NCBI GenBank assembly: GCA_938010615.1
Contig: CALLUY010000011.1
Span: forward strand, 1-58,452
Length of the DNA stretch: 58,452 bases
Direction: 5' to 3'
DNA from: an uncultured Pirellulaceae bacterium
GTDB lineage: Bacteria; Planctomycetota; Planctomycetia; Pirellulales; Pirellulaceae
The translations under genes were made by a program, and so were the position numbers. Under the pieces are notes generated by a model, which saw nothing but the letters and a program-made list of their open reading frames with translations, was not told the DNA's origin and ran no database searches. Positions 36,104 through 45,262 of the stretch are shown piece by piece; position 1 is the stretch's first letter; each line of letters begins with the position of its first letter.

Positions 36104-37177
36104 TTACGATTTCCCGTTTTGCTTTGCGAGGCCGTGTTCTAAAAGTTTCTTGTAGAGCGTATTTCGATTGATGCCCAATCTCTGGGCTGCTTTGGTTTGC
36201 GTTTGATTGCAACCCGCCATGACTTGCTTCAACAGTTCTTTTTCAACCGGATCAACAATCTGCTTGTGCAAGTCTTGGGCTTCGACAGCCGCCTTGCCGA
36301 TGTGGCTTTCAACGAACTCTCGAATTAGGGACTCGTCATCTGATGGGCGGAACACCGTCGAACGAGCCGCTTCGGTGTTGCCTGTTACCGCTGCCGGCAA
36401 CAATTTCTTCTCCAACACTTCATCTTCCGAGAGCACGACGGCTCTCTCAATATAGTTCTGCAATTCGCGAACGTTGCCCGGCCACGCGTAGTCAAGCAAC
36501 GCCTGCATCGCAGAAGGTTCGACTTTCGTGATCTGTTTTGCATTGCGCTGAGCGTAGAATTTCAAAAAGTACTTTACTAATAGCTCAACGTCATTACCGC
36601 GACGACGAAGCGTTGGCAATCGAATCGGCAATACGTTTAACCGCCAAAACAGGTCTTCACGAAACTTGCCTTCTGCGACCAATTCGTTCAGATCGCAATT
36701 GCTGGCCGCGATAACCCGAACATCCACCGGAATCGTGCGCGTGTCGCCGACTCGCTCAAATTCGCGTTCCTGAAGGACTCGCAAGAGTTTGACTTGCAAC
36801 GTCAGCGACGTCGAATTGATTTCGTCGAGGAAAATCGTGCCGCCGTGGGCTGCTTCGAAGCGTCCTGTTCGGTCACGAATCGCGTCCGTGAACGAGCCTT
36901 TGACGTGCCCGAAAAGTTCACTGTCGAGTAGCGTCTCTGTCAGTGCTCCACAGTTGACTCGCACGAACGGACCGCTGGCTCGATCGCTCAGCTGATGCAG
37001 CGACGAAGCGATCAGTTCCTTACCCGTTCCCGTTTCGCCCATCAGCAGAACCGACGCACCGCTGGCAGCAAACTTACGAGTCAGCTGATAGGTCTCGCGC
37101 ATAACCGCGGATTCGCCAATCAGCCCATCTAGCGGCGAATCGTCCACATTCTTGAATCGTGATTTAGGATCGGGCAT
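36104..37177 (-). CDS. Sigma-54-type AAA+ transcription regulator (no receiver domain)
   Basis: A 357-residue protein with a central AAA+ domain (Walker A GETGTGKE, Walker B GGTIFLDEIN, arginine-finger region FREDLFWRLNVLPIRLP) and a C-terminal Fis-type helix-turn-helix (TKAAQRLGINRNTLYKKL). No N-terminal sensory domain precedes the ATPase, only about 17 residues. The GAFTGA loop that contacts sigma-54 reads GSFTDA, so two of its six residues differ. It is upstream of the CcsA/HemX-like gene with a 41-base gap and probably co-transcribed. Confidence 0.9.
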   Translation of the reverse strand: MPDPKSRFKNVDDSPLDGLIGESAVMRETYQLTRKFAASGASVLLMGETGTGKELIASSLHQLSDRASGPFVRVNCGALTETLLDSELFGHVKGSFTDAIRDRTGRFEAAHGGTIFLDEINSTSLTLQVKLLRVLQEREFERVGDTRTIPVDVRVIAASNCDLNELVAEGKFREDLFWRLNVLPIRLPTLRRRGNDVELLVKYFLKFYAQRNAKQITKVEPSAMQALLDYAWPGNVRELQNYIERAVVLSEDEVLEKKLLPAAVTGNTEAARSTVFRPSDDESLIREFVESHIGKAAVEAQDLHKQIVDPVEKELLKQVMAGCNQTQTKAAQRLGINRNTLYKKLLEHGLAKQNGKS

Positions 37178-37612
37178 ATTTGGCAGAGAGGATGGCGGTC
37201 AATTACCCCATTTCAGCACGAGTCCTGTTTTAGACAAGGGTAGAACCGAGTTTTTGCTTAGATGAAAGGCACCTATGCCGGAAAAAAGGGCATAGCGGAG
37301 CGATACGGTTACTTCCGCTCAACGATTTGATATGGCTTGCTGGGAACCCGCAAGTTTTTGAACGAATCGATTCGTGTTCAATTTCATCTCCCGCAAGCCA
37401 GTCTGACTTGTCGAGTCTGATCTTTGTTCGAGTACCACCGGTGTGAAAGTTTGTGCTTGCCTCCAGCGGATGCCCACACTTGGGCGCTGACACTGCCATG
37501 GCTGCCAAATACACTGGAAGGGATTGGACCGCGATTCCTTTACTTAGTGTACAAAAAAAAGTGACCGGAATACTCCAAGTCACTTTTGTGTGGTTTGATT
37601 GTTGTTCGCGAA
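37178..37612. other. Region between rplU and the regulator gene
   Basis: A 435-base stretch that contains the rplU terminator (37553-37587) and no rpmA gene, which usually follows rplU. A minus-strand open frame at 37230-37499 (MAVSAPKCGHPLEASTNFH...) lacks a ribosome binding site and a known family; I do not call it. Confidence 0.5.
37553..37587 (-). terminator. Factor-independent terminator of rplU
   Basis: The stem gtgac/gtcac is extended by A/T pairs (aaaagtgac and gtcactttt), with a run of eight T on the minus strand. It lies 26 bases after the rplU stop. Confidence 0.85.
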
Positions 37613-37921
37613 CTATGCGATCGAGCCAATTTTGACTTTGACGAATTTTTGGCGATGGCCGTTGCGTCGCTTGCTGTTCTTACGGCGACGGAACTTTTGG
37701 ACAACGAGCTTTTCGCCTTTGGTCTCTTCGAGAACTTTGGCGGTAACGGTGGCACCGGCGAGAGTTGGCGTACCCAACTTGAGGCCGCTGTCTCCGGAAA
37801 CTGCGAGAACACGCTCGAATTTCAATTCTGATCCGGCTTCGACTTCGCGATAGTCGATCTCAAGGATTTGTCCTTCTTCGACTTTATATTGGCGGCCGCC
37901 GTCTGCGATAATTGCGTACAT
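37613..37921 (-). CDS. rplU: Ribosomal protein L21
   Basis: A 102-residue protein of the 50S subunit with the standard start MYAIIADGGRQYKVEEGQ, the middle block KFERVLAVSGD and the basic end KFRRRKNSKRRNGHRQ, which binds 23S rRNA. Normal family length. Usually rplU is followed by rpmA (L27); here a terminator follows and no L27 is in the window. Confidence 0.97.
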   Translation of the reverse strand: MYAIIADGGRQYKVEEGQILEIDYREVEAGSELKFERVLAVSGDSGLKLGTPTLAGATVTAKVLEETKGEKLVVQKFRRRKNSKRRNGHRQKFVKVKIGSIA

Positions 37922-38217
37922 TTTGCTGTGTGTTTTAAGTGTTCCGTGAATTTGAAGCCCCGGATTGTAGTCAAACCGGGAAAACGCGCTAAGAGCCAAA
38001 ACTGGGGAATTACAGCTGAAAACGGCTCTTTTTGGTACTCAGCTTGAGGAAAATGACCCGTGTCACCTAATTTCCAGTCATTCAGCCGCTCGTTCGATCG
38101 TATCCGGGCAACTCTCGATCGCACAAATTGAATGAAATTGGGCATCCCTAGGCCAACCGTTAAATCTGGTTTGAATAACGATTGGCGCACACTCCCGCTT
38201 CTTCGACCGCATTCGTT

Positions 38218-39081
38218 TCAGGTCTCAGTAGCTTCACCACGCTGCTGAGCCTTTTTCTTGTGCTGGCGAGGCAGTTTTTTGAATCTCGCCTGGATCGCAT
38301 TCTCACTCACATAATCCAGAGTCTTCTGAACCATCGATATGCTCATCAGGCTGTAAGTTATGGTGCTGCCGATGGTCGCCAATGACATCAGAAGCATAAA
38401 CAGATTTCGAATCAACGAATTTTCGGTCGGTGGTGAAACGACAAGGGATATCAAAAGCGCCCAAGTGATGACAAGTGAAGCGACAACCAAAGTCAGCCAA
38501 AGTTGCGCCCTCGCAGTCGCATTTGTTACTTGGTGCGATCCGACGCCAAGTTCCTTGCAAAAGGCAATGAAAACGAACAAGGAAATCGCACTCAAAATCT
38601 GGGCGAAGAAAAATGCGAGCAATGCAATTGCCGCTTTCTCCATATCGGAATTTGTTCCGATGGCCCAAGCAATGAAAAACGCGCCACCCACTGCGATTAA
38701 GAAAGTGACAATCTGCAGCACAACGACAATCTGTATTTTGTCTCTCTCGGATTTCTTTGGGGCTGCACAGCAAAAGCAAAAGCCAACGAACTGCAAAAGG
38801 CCTATTACTCCAGAGTAGACTTGAAAACCCAATATTGCCAACGGTGATACATTCTGAAAATTTCCGACCCCAAGAAATGAGAACAGATAGATCAGGTAGC
38901 TCATCAACCCAAGGAACAGTCCAATCATCGCCACATAGACAATCCACAAACCGATTCTCACGAACTGGTAGTTTGGAGGAGGCGACCCGCGCTTTCGCGG
39001 CGTTCTCTTTTGTGGAGCTTCTGCCAGAGGCGGAAAATCTGACTCCACGTTGCTGGAGGTCACGTAGGGATTGTCGCTCAT
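38218..39081 (-). CDS. Membrane protein with SDNPY N-terminal motif
   Basis: A 287-residue protein of unknown function that begins MSDNPYVTSSNVESDFPP; the DNPY start is a hallmark of a class of planctomycete membrane proteins. After a polar, basic stretch (KRTPRKRGSPPP) it has about seven hydrophobic segments and a basic C terminus (KKLPRQHKKKAQQRGE). I chose the ATG at 39081 over one 11 codons upstream. It is divergent from the RdgC-like gene by 153 bases. Confidence 0.8.
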   Translation of the reverse strand: MSDNPYVTSSNVESDFPPLAEAPQKRTPRKRGSPPPNYQFVRIGLWIVYVAMIGLFLGLMSYLIYLFSFLGVGNFQNVSPLAILGFQVYSGVIGLLQFVGFCFCCAAPKKSERDKIQIVVVLQIVTFLIAVGGAFFIAWAIGTNSDMEKAAIALLAFFFAQILSAISLFVFIAFCKELGVGSHQVTNATARAQLWLTLVVASLVITWALLISLVVSPPTENSLIRNLFMLLMSLATIGSTITYSLMSISMVQKTLDYVSENAIQARFKKLPRQHKKKAQQRGEATET

Positions 39082-39234
39082 GATTCGGGGCTTTTGGGAG
39101 GCTGGAAGAAACAAAAGGCTTGCACAATTCTATCAAAGTCAGAGCCAGCAAGTCGAAGTTGGAACAACTTCAAGTTTCAACGTCCCTGAGCCGAAACGAT
39201 AACTTTACGAATCCACACCAGAAGGTCGAAAGAC

Positions 39235-40419
39235 ATGGGTTTTCTAAGCGGAAGTGTCACATTCGAGCGATTTCGTGTGACCGAAGATCAAACAGGTTCT
39301 TTCGGCAAATCCCACATTGAAAAGCTCAAGAAGCACCGCATTGGAAAGTCAAGCGCGAACCTCCACGAGCAGCCAGCCACCGGCTTCTCCGGCGGCGCTC
39401 ATCTGCTGGATACGGATTTCGATGAAGCCAAGAACATTATCGGTGAGGCAATGCATTTTGGCGTCCGCGTTGATGCATGCCAAATTCCTGGACCGATGAA
39501 GCGGGCTTGGACCGCGATCGAGCTCGCGGGCATCATGAAAGATAACGAGGGCGGACGGCCTTCGAAAACGCAGCGCGAAGAAGCCAACGAAGCCGTCGAA
39601 GCTCGCTGCATCGCCGAAGCGGAAAAGGGTAACTACCTGCGGATGAGCGAAACTTCTGTGCTGTGGGATGCGGCGACAGAAACCGTTTACCTTGGGGGCA
39701 CCAGCGAGAAAGCAAATGACAACTGCCTTGAGATTCTGAACCGCGCGTTTGGGCTCGAGTTCAGCAAAGTCACTTCTGGATCGTTGGCAGTTACCTACGC
39801 AGAGGGCGGAGACAGCGACTTGACCGCGTCTCTCTACAACACTTCTGCAACAGCATTTCATCCGGAAGGCTCCAACAACGTCGTTTGGTGGAACGGAATG
39901 AATGACAACTACGATTACCTTGGCAATGAGTTTCTGCTTTGGCTTTGGTGGACGTGGCAATCAAAGTCGGACACGATCAAGCTGTCGGACGGTTCAGAAG
40001 TTTCCGGCATGTTCGCACGTTCGCTGTCTCTCGATTGTCCGATTGGCGAACATGGCAAGGAATCGATCTCGGCCGAGTCACCCATTGCGTTGCCTGAAGC
40101 GATTCTGGCCATTGGCATGGGCAAACTGCCTCGCAAAGCCGGGCTGACATTGGTCCGCGAAGATCAACAATTTGATTTCACACTGCAGGCCGAAACGTTT
40201 TCGATCGGCAGTGCCAAGATCAGCCAAATTGGCAACGACGATGCGATTCGTGATTCGATCGACCGCATCGAGAGCATTCGTCAACTTTCGGAAACGTTGG
40301 ATCTTTTGTTTGAAGCCTTTTGCCAAAAGCGAATCGGCAAGAAGTGGAACGCCGAGCAAAAGAAGATCACAGATTGGCTTCGCTCGGATCAGCCGAAGCC
40401 GAATAAGCGGGCAGCGTAG
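39235..40419 (+). CDS. RdgC-like (recombination-associated) protein
   Basis: A 394-residue protein. The start MGFLSGSVTFERFRV, the TGFSGGAHLLDTDFD segment and the C-terminal helices resemble planctomycete proteins annotated as putative recombination-associated RdgC; in E. coli RdgC is a DNA-binding ring that limits RecA. The likeness is at the level of layout, so I treat the name with caution. Its 3' flank holds two 33-bp direct repeats and a short hairpin. Confidence 0.65.
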   Translation: MGFLSGSVTFERFRVTEDQTGSFGKSHIEKLKKHRIGKSSANLHEQPATGFSGGAHLLDTDFDEAKNIIGEAMHFGVRVDACQIPGPMKRAWTAIELAGIMKDNEGGRPSKTQREEANEAVEARCIAEAEKGNYLRMSETSVLWDAATETVYLGGTSEKANDNCLEILNRAFGLEFSKVTSGSLAVTYAEGGDSDLTASLYNTSATAFHPEGSNNVVWWNGMNDNYDYLGNEFLLWLWWTWQSKSDTIKLSDGSEVSGMFARSLSLDCPIGEHGKESISAESPIALPEAILAIGMGKLPRKAGLTLVREDQQFDFTLQAETFSIGSAKISQIGNDDAIRDSIDRIESIRQLSETLDLLFEAFCQKRIGKKWNAEQKKITDWLRSDQPKPNKRAA

Positions 40420-40555
40420 GGCAGGCTGTGCCTGCCGATGTCATTGGGGCGTTCCCGATTTCCAAGGAACGTTGATTTGATGGGACGTTTTCAAAAACGC
40501 GTTGTCATGCTGGCATAACGGTGATGGGACGTTTTCGAAAGCGCGTTGTCATGCA
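40420..40555. repeat. REP-like hairpin and two direct repeats after the RdgC-like gene
   Basis: ggcaggctgtgcctgcc at 40420-40436 is a 7-bp hairpin with a 3-base loop. It is followed by two copies, 44 bases apart, of a unit beginning tgatgggacgtttt and ending gcgttgtcatgc (40478-40510 and 40522-40554). Confidence 0.8.
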
Positions 40556-40564
40556 CAGCATGAC

Positions 40565-42064
40565 CTACTTCAGCGTCACAATGCTCGCGTTATCAACATG
40601 GTCGGTGACGATCGTGCCAAACAACGTCTGTCCAGCGACATCGTAAATTCCAACAGCAACAACGCTTCCTGCCAGTCGCTCGTTGCCGTCAAACACGACA
40701 ATGCGATCGCAGTGTGTGCGACCGGTCAGCTGAATTGGCCCCGAGCCAGTGGCATCGGCTTCAACTTTGTTGACCGGATTCTCGCTGCGTTTCGATGGAC
40801 CTTCAACCAACACGTCCATCGTGCGGCCCATGAACTTTTGGTTGTCCTCATCGCTGATTCGATCCTGAACAGCCAGCAAATCGTTGTTGCGGCGTTTCTT
40901 GACGTCGTGTGGAATGTCATCGGGAAGGTGATCCGATGCTTTCGTTCCAGGACGTTCTGAATACTTAAAAATGAAGCTGTTTTTAAATCGACATTCCTCG
41001 ACCAGCTTGATCGTCTCCTGAAATTCCTCTTCCGTTTCACCACAAAAGCCAACGATGAAGTCGCTGGAAATCGCAGCACGTTCGCCAAGCACTTCATGGA
41101 TCCGAGCCATCATGTCGCGATAGTCAGCCACGGTGTAACCACGCTTCATCCGTTTCAAAACCGCGTCGCTGCCGCTTTGAAGTGGAACGTGCAAGTACGG
41201 AGAACACTTTTTCAAATCACGAATCGCGTAAAGCAAATCGTAAGTCATGTCTTTCGGATAACTGGTCACGAATTTGATTCGCTCAATGCCGTCGATATCG
41301 TGCAGCTTGTGCAACAAGTCCGCCAGCTTGGTGACCGTTTTGTCTTCGGCAACATGCTTGTAACTGTTGACCGTTTGACCAAGCAACGTGATCTCTTTCG
41401 CGCCTTGATCCGCAAGCAGAACCGCCTCGTCATAAATCTGTTGTGGATCGCGACCCTGCTCAGGACCTCGCGTCATCGGCACGATACAATAAGTACAGAA
41501 CTTGTCGCAACCGATTTGAATTCGCAGGTAAGCCTGAAATGGCGTTGGACGCATCGACGGATCACGAAGCGGATCGAAGGTCTCGTGTGAACGCTTGATG
41601 ATGTCCAGCTTGCCGTCTTTTCGACCGAGCCCAACGGCCGTGTGCTGCCCGCCTTCGGTGCGAGCTTTTTCGATCAGGGCGGGGATCTCTTTGAGTTGTC
41701 CCGGTCCTACAACGATGTCGACGAACGGAGCCTTTTTGAAGATCAGTTTTTGATCTTTCTGAGCCATGCATCCCATCACACCAATGATCTTGTCGGGATG
41801 CTTTTTCTTCTCATCCTTCAAACGCCCAAGCGCACTGTAGGTTTTGTTTTCCGCTTGTTCGCGAACCGAGCAAGTGTTGAACAGAATCGTGTCAGCATCG
41901 GCGACACTGCTGGCGAGTTCATATCCTTGGCGGCGCAGGTCGGCGACAACCATTTCACTGTCCAGCACATTCATTTGGCAGCCGACGGTATCGATATAGA
42001 GCCGATGAATCGTTTTGGTTTCGACGGCGGTTTCGGTTTCAGTTTGTGGCGAATCAGTGGCCAT
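40565..42064 (-). CDS. miaB: tRNA-2-methylthio-N6-dimethylallyladenosine synthase
   Basis: It adds a methylthio group to i6A37 of tRNA through radical SAM chemistry. The 499-residue protein shows the N-terminal UPF0004 domain with cysteines in DTVGCQMNVLDS, LFNTCSVREQAENK and GVMGCMAQ, the radical-SAM motif CDKFCTYCIVP, and a C-terminal TRAM domain. The ATG at 42064 is preferred over a GTG at 42121. It lies downstream of the RAYT region on the same strand, separated by REP sequences. Confidence 0.95.
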   Translation of the reverse strand: MATDSPQTETETAVETKTIHRLYIDTVGCQMNVLDSEMVVADLRRQGYELASSVADADTILFNTCSVREQAENKTYSALGRLKDEKKKHPDKIIGVMGCMAQKDQKLIFKKAPFVDIVVGPGQLKEIPALIEKARTEGGQHTAVGLGRKDGKLDIIKRSHETFDPLRDPSMRPTPFQAYLRIQIGCDKFCTYCIVPMTRGPEQGRDPQQIYDEAVLLADQGAKEITLLGQTVNSYKHVAEDKTVTKLADLLHKLHDIDGIERIKFVTSYPKDMTYDLLYAIRDLKKCSPYLHVPLQSGSDAVLKRMKRGYTVADYRDMMARIHEVLGERAAISSDFIVGFCGETEEEFQETIKLVEECRFKNSFIFKYSERPGTKASDHLPDDIPHDVKKRRNNDLLAVQDRISDEDNQKFMGRTMDVLVEGPSKRSENPVNKVEADATGSGPIQLTGRTHCDRIVVFDGNERLAGSVVAVGIYDVAGQTLFGTIVTDHVDNASIVTLK

Positions 42065-42150
42065 TTGGCAGGTCGCAGAATCGAGTTTTGGGTCGGGAAA
42101 TTCGGTCTGGTAATGTAACACGGGGCAGGGCGAAAAATTAGAGCAAAAAA

Positions 42151-42280
42151 CGTAGGACGGTGGTCCCCACCGTTTGTTGCATGTCTACGGCGGAGACCGC
42201 CGTGCTACGATGTACGGTGGTCCCCACCGTTGGCATGCTTTGATTTGTGCGTGTTAACGGTGGGGACCACCGTCCTACGT
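42151..42280. repeat. REP palindrome cluster next to the RAYT gene
   Basis: Four REP units: 42151-42173 (cgtaggacggtggtccccac...), 42183-42209, 42212-42230 and 42256-42280. Each is a GGTGGTCCCCACC-type or GGCGGAGACCGCC-type palindrome, mostly with a tagga or ctacg tag. The last unit, inverted, contains the stop of the RAYT gene. Confidence 0.9.
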
Positions 42281-42943
42281 GTCCCGGCAACTCCAATACG
42301 TGTACTGATCTGTCGACAATCCGGCTCGACTGGGATTTTCGGCGATGTACCGATGAAAGTTCTCCAACTGCTCTGCGTTTCGAACCATATGATCAAACGG
42401 CTCGCCCTGCCAAAAACGTCCGGTTCGTGCCAGCATTTTGTTGATTGCTCTCGCTGAAAACCGTTGAATCTCACGAAACTGCTTCCTCAGAAAGTACTCC
42501 TCTCGCATCTGAATCAGAACGTGGACATGGTTCGGCATCACCACGAAGCTTTCGAGATCGTAACGCTCGCTGTTGAAGTGCAGAATCGACTTGCAAACTT
42601 CGGCTCTACAATCGTGTCGATTGAGCGTGCACTCGCCGTGGCAGTTGTCGAGCCGTTGATGCCATTGACGATTCTTGAACTTTCTCAGCTCGGTTTTTAG
42701 CCGAGGAGAAACGGACGTGGAGTTGAGTACGTCTTCCACATTGGAACCTGCCAATCCATTCTCTTTGAGCCAGCTTTCAATTTCGTCATGCCATTGCTGC
42801 ACGACTGCGTGTGGCATCGAATCTGCAAGCCGCATGGTGACGAAGGTGACAGTCCCTGATTGTTCTTTATGCGGAAGCTTGCGGTGAGAGTCGAATGTTT
42901 CGTCGCGTCGGTCGAAGAATCCCCATTCGATTGGCTCTGGCAC
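42275..42943 (-). mobile_element. REP-associated tyrosine transposase (RAYT, Y1 family)
   Basis: A 222-residue single-strand transposase of the HUH/Y1 superfamily. The HUH motif reads FVVMPNHVHVLIQM and the C-terminal block FWQGEPFDHMVRNAEQLEN with HRYIAENPSRAGL is the classic RAYT pattern, the catalytic tyrosine lying in the latter block. The GTG at 42943 follows GGGAG. The gene is flanked on both sides by REP palindromes (42151-42280 and 42971-43034), and its TAG stop at 42275-42277 lies inside the last upstream unit. It is a likely domesticated enzyme that mobilises or maintains the REPs. A complete, undamaged frame argues it is still functional. Confidence 0.93.
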
Positions 42944-42970
42944 GAAGGTGCTCCCAAGAGATTTTTAAAG

Positions 42971-43034
42971 ACGTAGGACAGCGGTCTCCGCTGTTAACTT
43001 TAATATAACAACGGTGGGGACCACCGTCCTACGT
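42971..43034. repeat. REP palindrome pair on the other side of the RAYT gene
   Basis: Two units facing each other: 42971-42996 (acgtaggacagcggtctccg...) and 43007-43034 (aacaacggtggggaccaccg...), separated by about 10 AT-rich bases. This is the convergent layout of a BIME. It ends 20 bases before the BCCT start. Confidence 0.9.
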
Positions 43035-43054
43035 TGCTGCGTTACAATATTTTC

Positions 43055-44626
43055 ATGCCTGATACCACTTCCAAACAGGAAACTTCCTCGGTTGCGCTCA
43101 ACCATTTCGTTTTCTGGCCGCCGTTCCTGTTGTTGTTGGTTGCGGTCGTCCTGAACTTCGTTTCGCCTGACACCGTCGATGAGGAAGGAAATGCCGTTCA
43201 GGGTGCATTCTCAACCATCATTGATGGAACCAACGATTGGATTCTTGATCACTTCAGTTGGCTGTTTAGTTTGTGCGCTTTTCTGGCGCTGTGCCTCTGC
43301 ATTTGGATTTGCTTTTCCAAGTTCGGCAAAGTTCGCATCGGAGGTAGCAAAGCCGAACCGTTGATGAGCATGTGGAACTGGTTCTCGATCACCATCTGTA
43401 CCACGATTGCGATCGGCATTCTGTTTTGGTCAACGGCTGAACCGATCACTCACTACACGGACCTTCCCGCAAACATCGCTCCGCCGAATACGCCCCAGGC
43501 CGCGACGTTTGCGCTTTCGACGATGTATCTTCATTGGTCGTTCACGCCGTATGCGCTGTACTGCGTCGCGTCACTAATGTTCGCGTTTGCCTACTACAAC
43601 ATGAAGAAGCCGTTTTCGCTTGGATCCACGATCACGCCGCTGGTAGGCAATTGGGCGACCGGAAAAGGTGGCAACGTGATCGATGCAGTTTGCCTTTATT
43701 CACTGGTCGCCGGAATGGCGGCGGCACTCGGGTCCGGAATCCTGATGCTCGGAGGAGGACTCGCTGACATCGCGGGCATTCCTTCCAACGCGACGACGTG
43801 GGCCTGCATTGCGATTGCAATCGTAGGCACGTTTATCGTCTCTAGTGCAACGGGACTGATGAACGGAATTCGAATCCTGTCGGACATCAATACGAAACTG
43901 CTGATGCTGTTGGCGGTGGTCGCCTTGTTCTGCGGTCCAACGATCTGGATCCTGACTCAAAGCGGTCAATCGCTGGTTGATTACGTTGTTCATTTTGTGC
44001 CTCGCAACGCTCAGTTCTTTCCGGAAGAATGGGGAAAAAGCTGGACTGTTTTCTATTGGGCAGTTTGGCTCGCGTGGGCGCCAATCACGGCTTGCTTCTT
44101 GGGGCGAATTTCGTACGGAAGAACCGTTCGCGAATTCATGTTGATCAACTTTATCTTTCCATCACTATTTGCGATCGCGTGGATGTCGATCTTCAGCGGA
44201 ACCGCGCTGCATCAAGAAATTAACGGAGCGGAACTGTATCAGGTGATGAAAGAAGGCGGCGAAGAGGCCGTCTCGTACGCGGTGTTCAAGAAGTTTCCAT
44301 TCTCAACAGCCGTCATCATCTTCTACATGGTCAGTGCGTTTGTTTGTTTCGTGACTTCATCGGATTCGAACATGTCTGCGATGGCCAGTATTTCTTCGAC
44401 AGGAATCTCGCCTGAGAATCCGGAAGGAAATCAATGGCTGAAGATCGTTTGGGGAGCCGCTGTTGGAACCGTTGCTTGGGTCATGATCAGCTACACCGGC
44501 GGAACGGACGGAATCAAGATCCTATCTAACCTTGGTGGATTCCCGGCTGCGATGCTGGAACTGCTAATTATTGGCGCACTTGTGCGGGTCGTGCTGTTTC
44601 ACGAGCAATTAAGCGTCGTTGATTAG
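43055..44626 (+). CDS. BCCT-family transporter
   Basis: A 523-residue inner-membrane transporter of betaine, choline or carnitine type with about 12 transmembrane segments. The family signature around the substrate site reads GILFWSTAEPITHY, with the tryptophan-rich block VFYWAVWLAWAPITACFLGRISYGRTVREF (given as two parts, VFYWAVWLAWAPIT and GRISYGRTVREF). The substrate, probably a compatible solute, is inferred. The ATG at 43055 lies 20 bases after the REP pair, so its leader contains it. Confidence 0.9.
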   Translation: MPDTTSKQETSSVALNHFVFWPPFLLLLVAVVLNFVSPDTVDEEGNAVQGAFSTIIDGTNDWILDHFSWLFSLCAFLALCLCIWICFSKFGKVRIGGSKAEPLMSMWNWFSITICTTIAIGILFWSTAEPITHYTDLPANIAPPNTPQAATFALSTMYLHWSFTPYALYCVASLMFAFAYYNMKKPFSLGSTITPLVGNWATGKGGNVIDAVCLYSLVAGMAAALGSGILMLGGGLADIAGIPSNATTWACIAIAIVGTFIVSSATGLMNGIRILSDINTKLLMLLAVVALFCGPTIWILTQSGQSLVDYVVHFVPRNAQFFPEEWGKSWTVFYWAVWLAWAPITACFLGRISYGRTVREFMLINFIFPSLFAIAWMSIFSGTALHQEINGAELYQVMKEGGEEAVSYAVFKKFPFSTAVIIFYMVSAFVCFVTSSDSNMSAMASISSTGISPENPEGNQWLKIVWGAAVGTVAWVMISYTGGTDGIKILSNLGGFPAAMLELLIIGALVRVVLFHEQLSVVD

Positions 44627-44734
44627 CTGCTGTCAAAGGTAACGAGTTAGCTGTTTGGCCCGTTTTCGGTTTACAATCAGGAAATGGCTTGAACATCAGT
44701 TATTAAGTCTCTCAACCGAACCCACGACAGATCC

Positions 44735-45262
44735 ATGATTAGAAAAGAAACCATTCTGGTCGTTGACGACGATGACGTCCTGCGAAATCGTCTCGAAAAA
44801 TCATTCACCATTCGGGGCTTCAAAGTTTATGTCGCCGCGAACTACGACGAAGCCATCGAACTGGTGACGTCCGAAAAGCCATCCAAGGCGGTGTTGGATT
44901 TAAAGATGCCTGGCAAATCCGGTCTGGAATTGTTGCAGGAAATTGTTGACGTCTCTCCGGACACAAAGGTTGTGATGTTGACCGGATACGGCAGCATCAC
45001 CAACGCGGTCGACGCCGTGAAGATTGGAGCCGTCGGTTATTGCACCAAGCCCGCTGACGCGGATGAAGTTCTGGCGTCTTTCGAAGAGAAGCAACTGGTC
45101 GATTCTGATCCTGAGTTTCCGCCTCCGTCGCTTGCGTCGGCGCAGTGGGAGCACATTCAGCGGGTCCTAACAGAAGCTGGCGGCAACATTTCTGAAGCGG
45201 CAAGACGTTTGGATATTCCACGTCGAACTTTGCAGCGGAAGCTGAAGAAGAACGCACCGTAG
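44735..45262 (+). CDS. RegA/ActR-like response regulator with Fis-type helix-turn-helix
   Basis: A 175-residue two-domain regulator. The receiver has ILVVDDDDVLRN, phosphoacceptor AVLDLKMPG, LTGYGSITNAVDAVKIGA and CTKPADADEV (conserved Lys); the C-terminal DNA-binding helix-turn-helix reads NISEAARRLDIPRRTLQRKL. The layout is that of PrrA/RegA/ActR redox regulators. No histidine kinase lies next to it, so the partner is elsewhere. It lies 108 bases downstream of the BCCT gene. Confidence 0.9.
   Translation: MIRKETILVVDDDDVLRNRLEKSFTIRGFKVYVAANYDEAIELVTSEKPSKAVLDLKMPGKSGLELLQEIVDVSPDTKVVMLTGYGSITNAVDAVKIGAVGYCTKPADADEVLASFEEKQLVDSDPEFPPPSLASAQWEHIQRVLTEAGGNISEAARRLDIPRRTLQRKLKKNAP

Noticed and set aside
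37230..37499. Minus-strand frame MAVSAPKCGHPLEASTNFH... between rplU and the regulator gene
   Set aside because: No ribosome binding site, no known family, and the rplU terminator lies just upstream. It does not match L27 (rpmA), which I had expected here.
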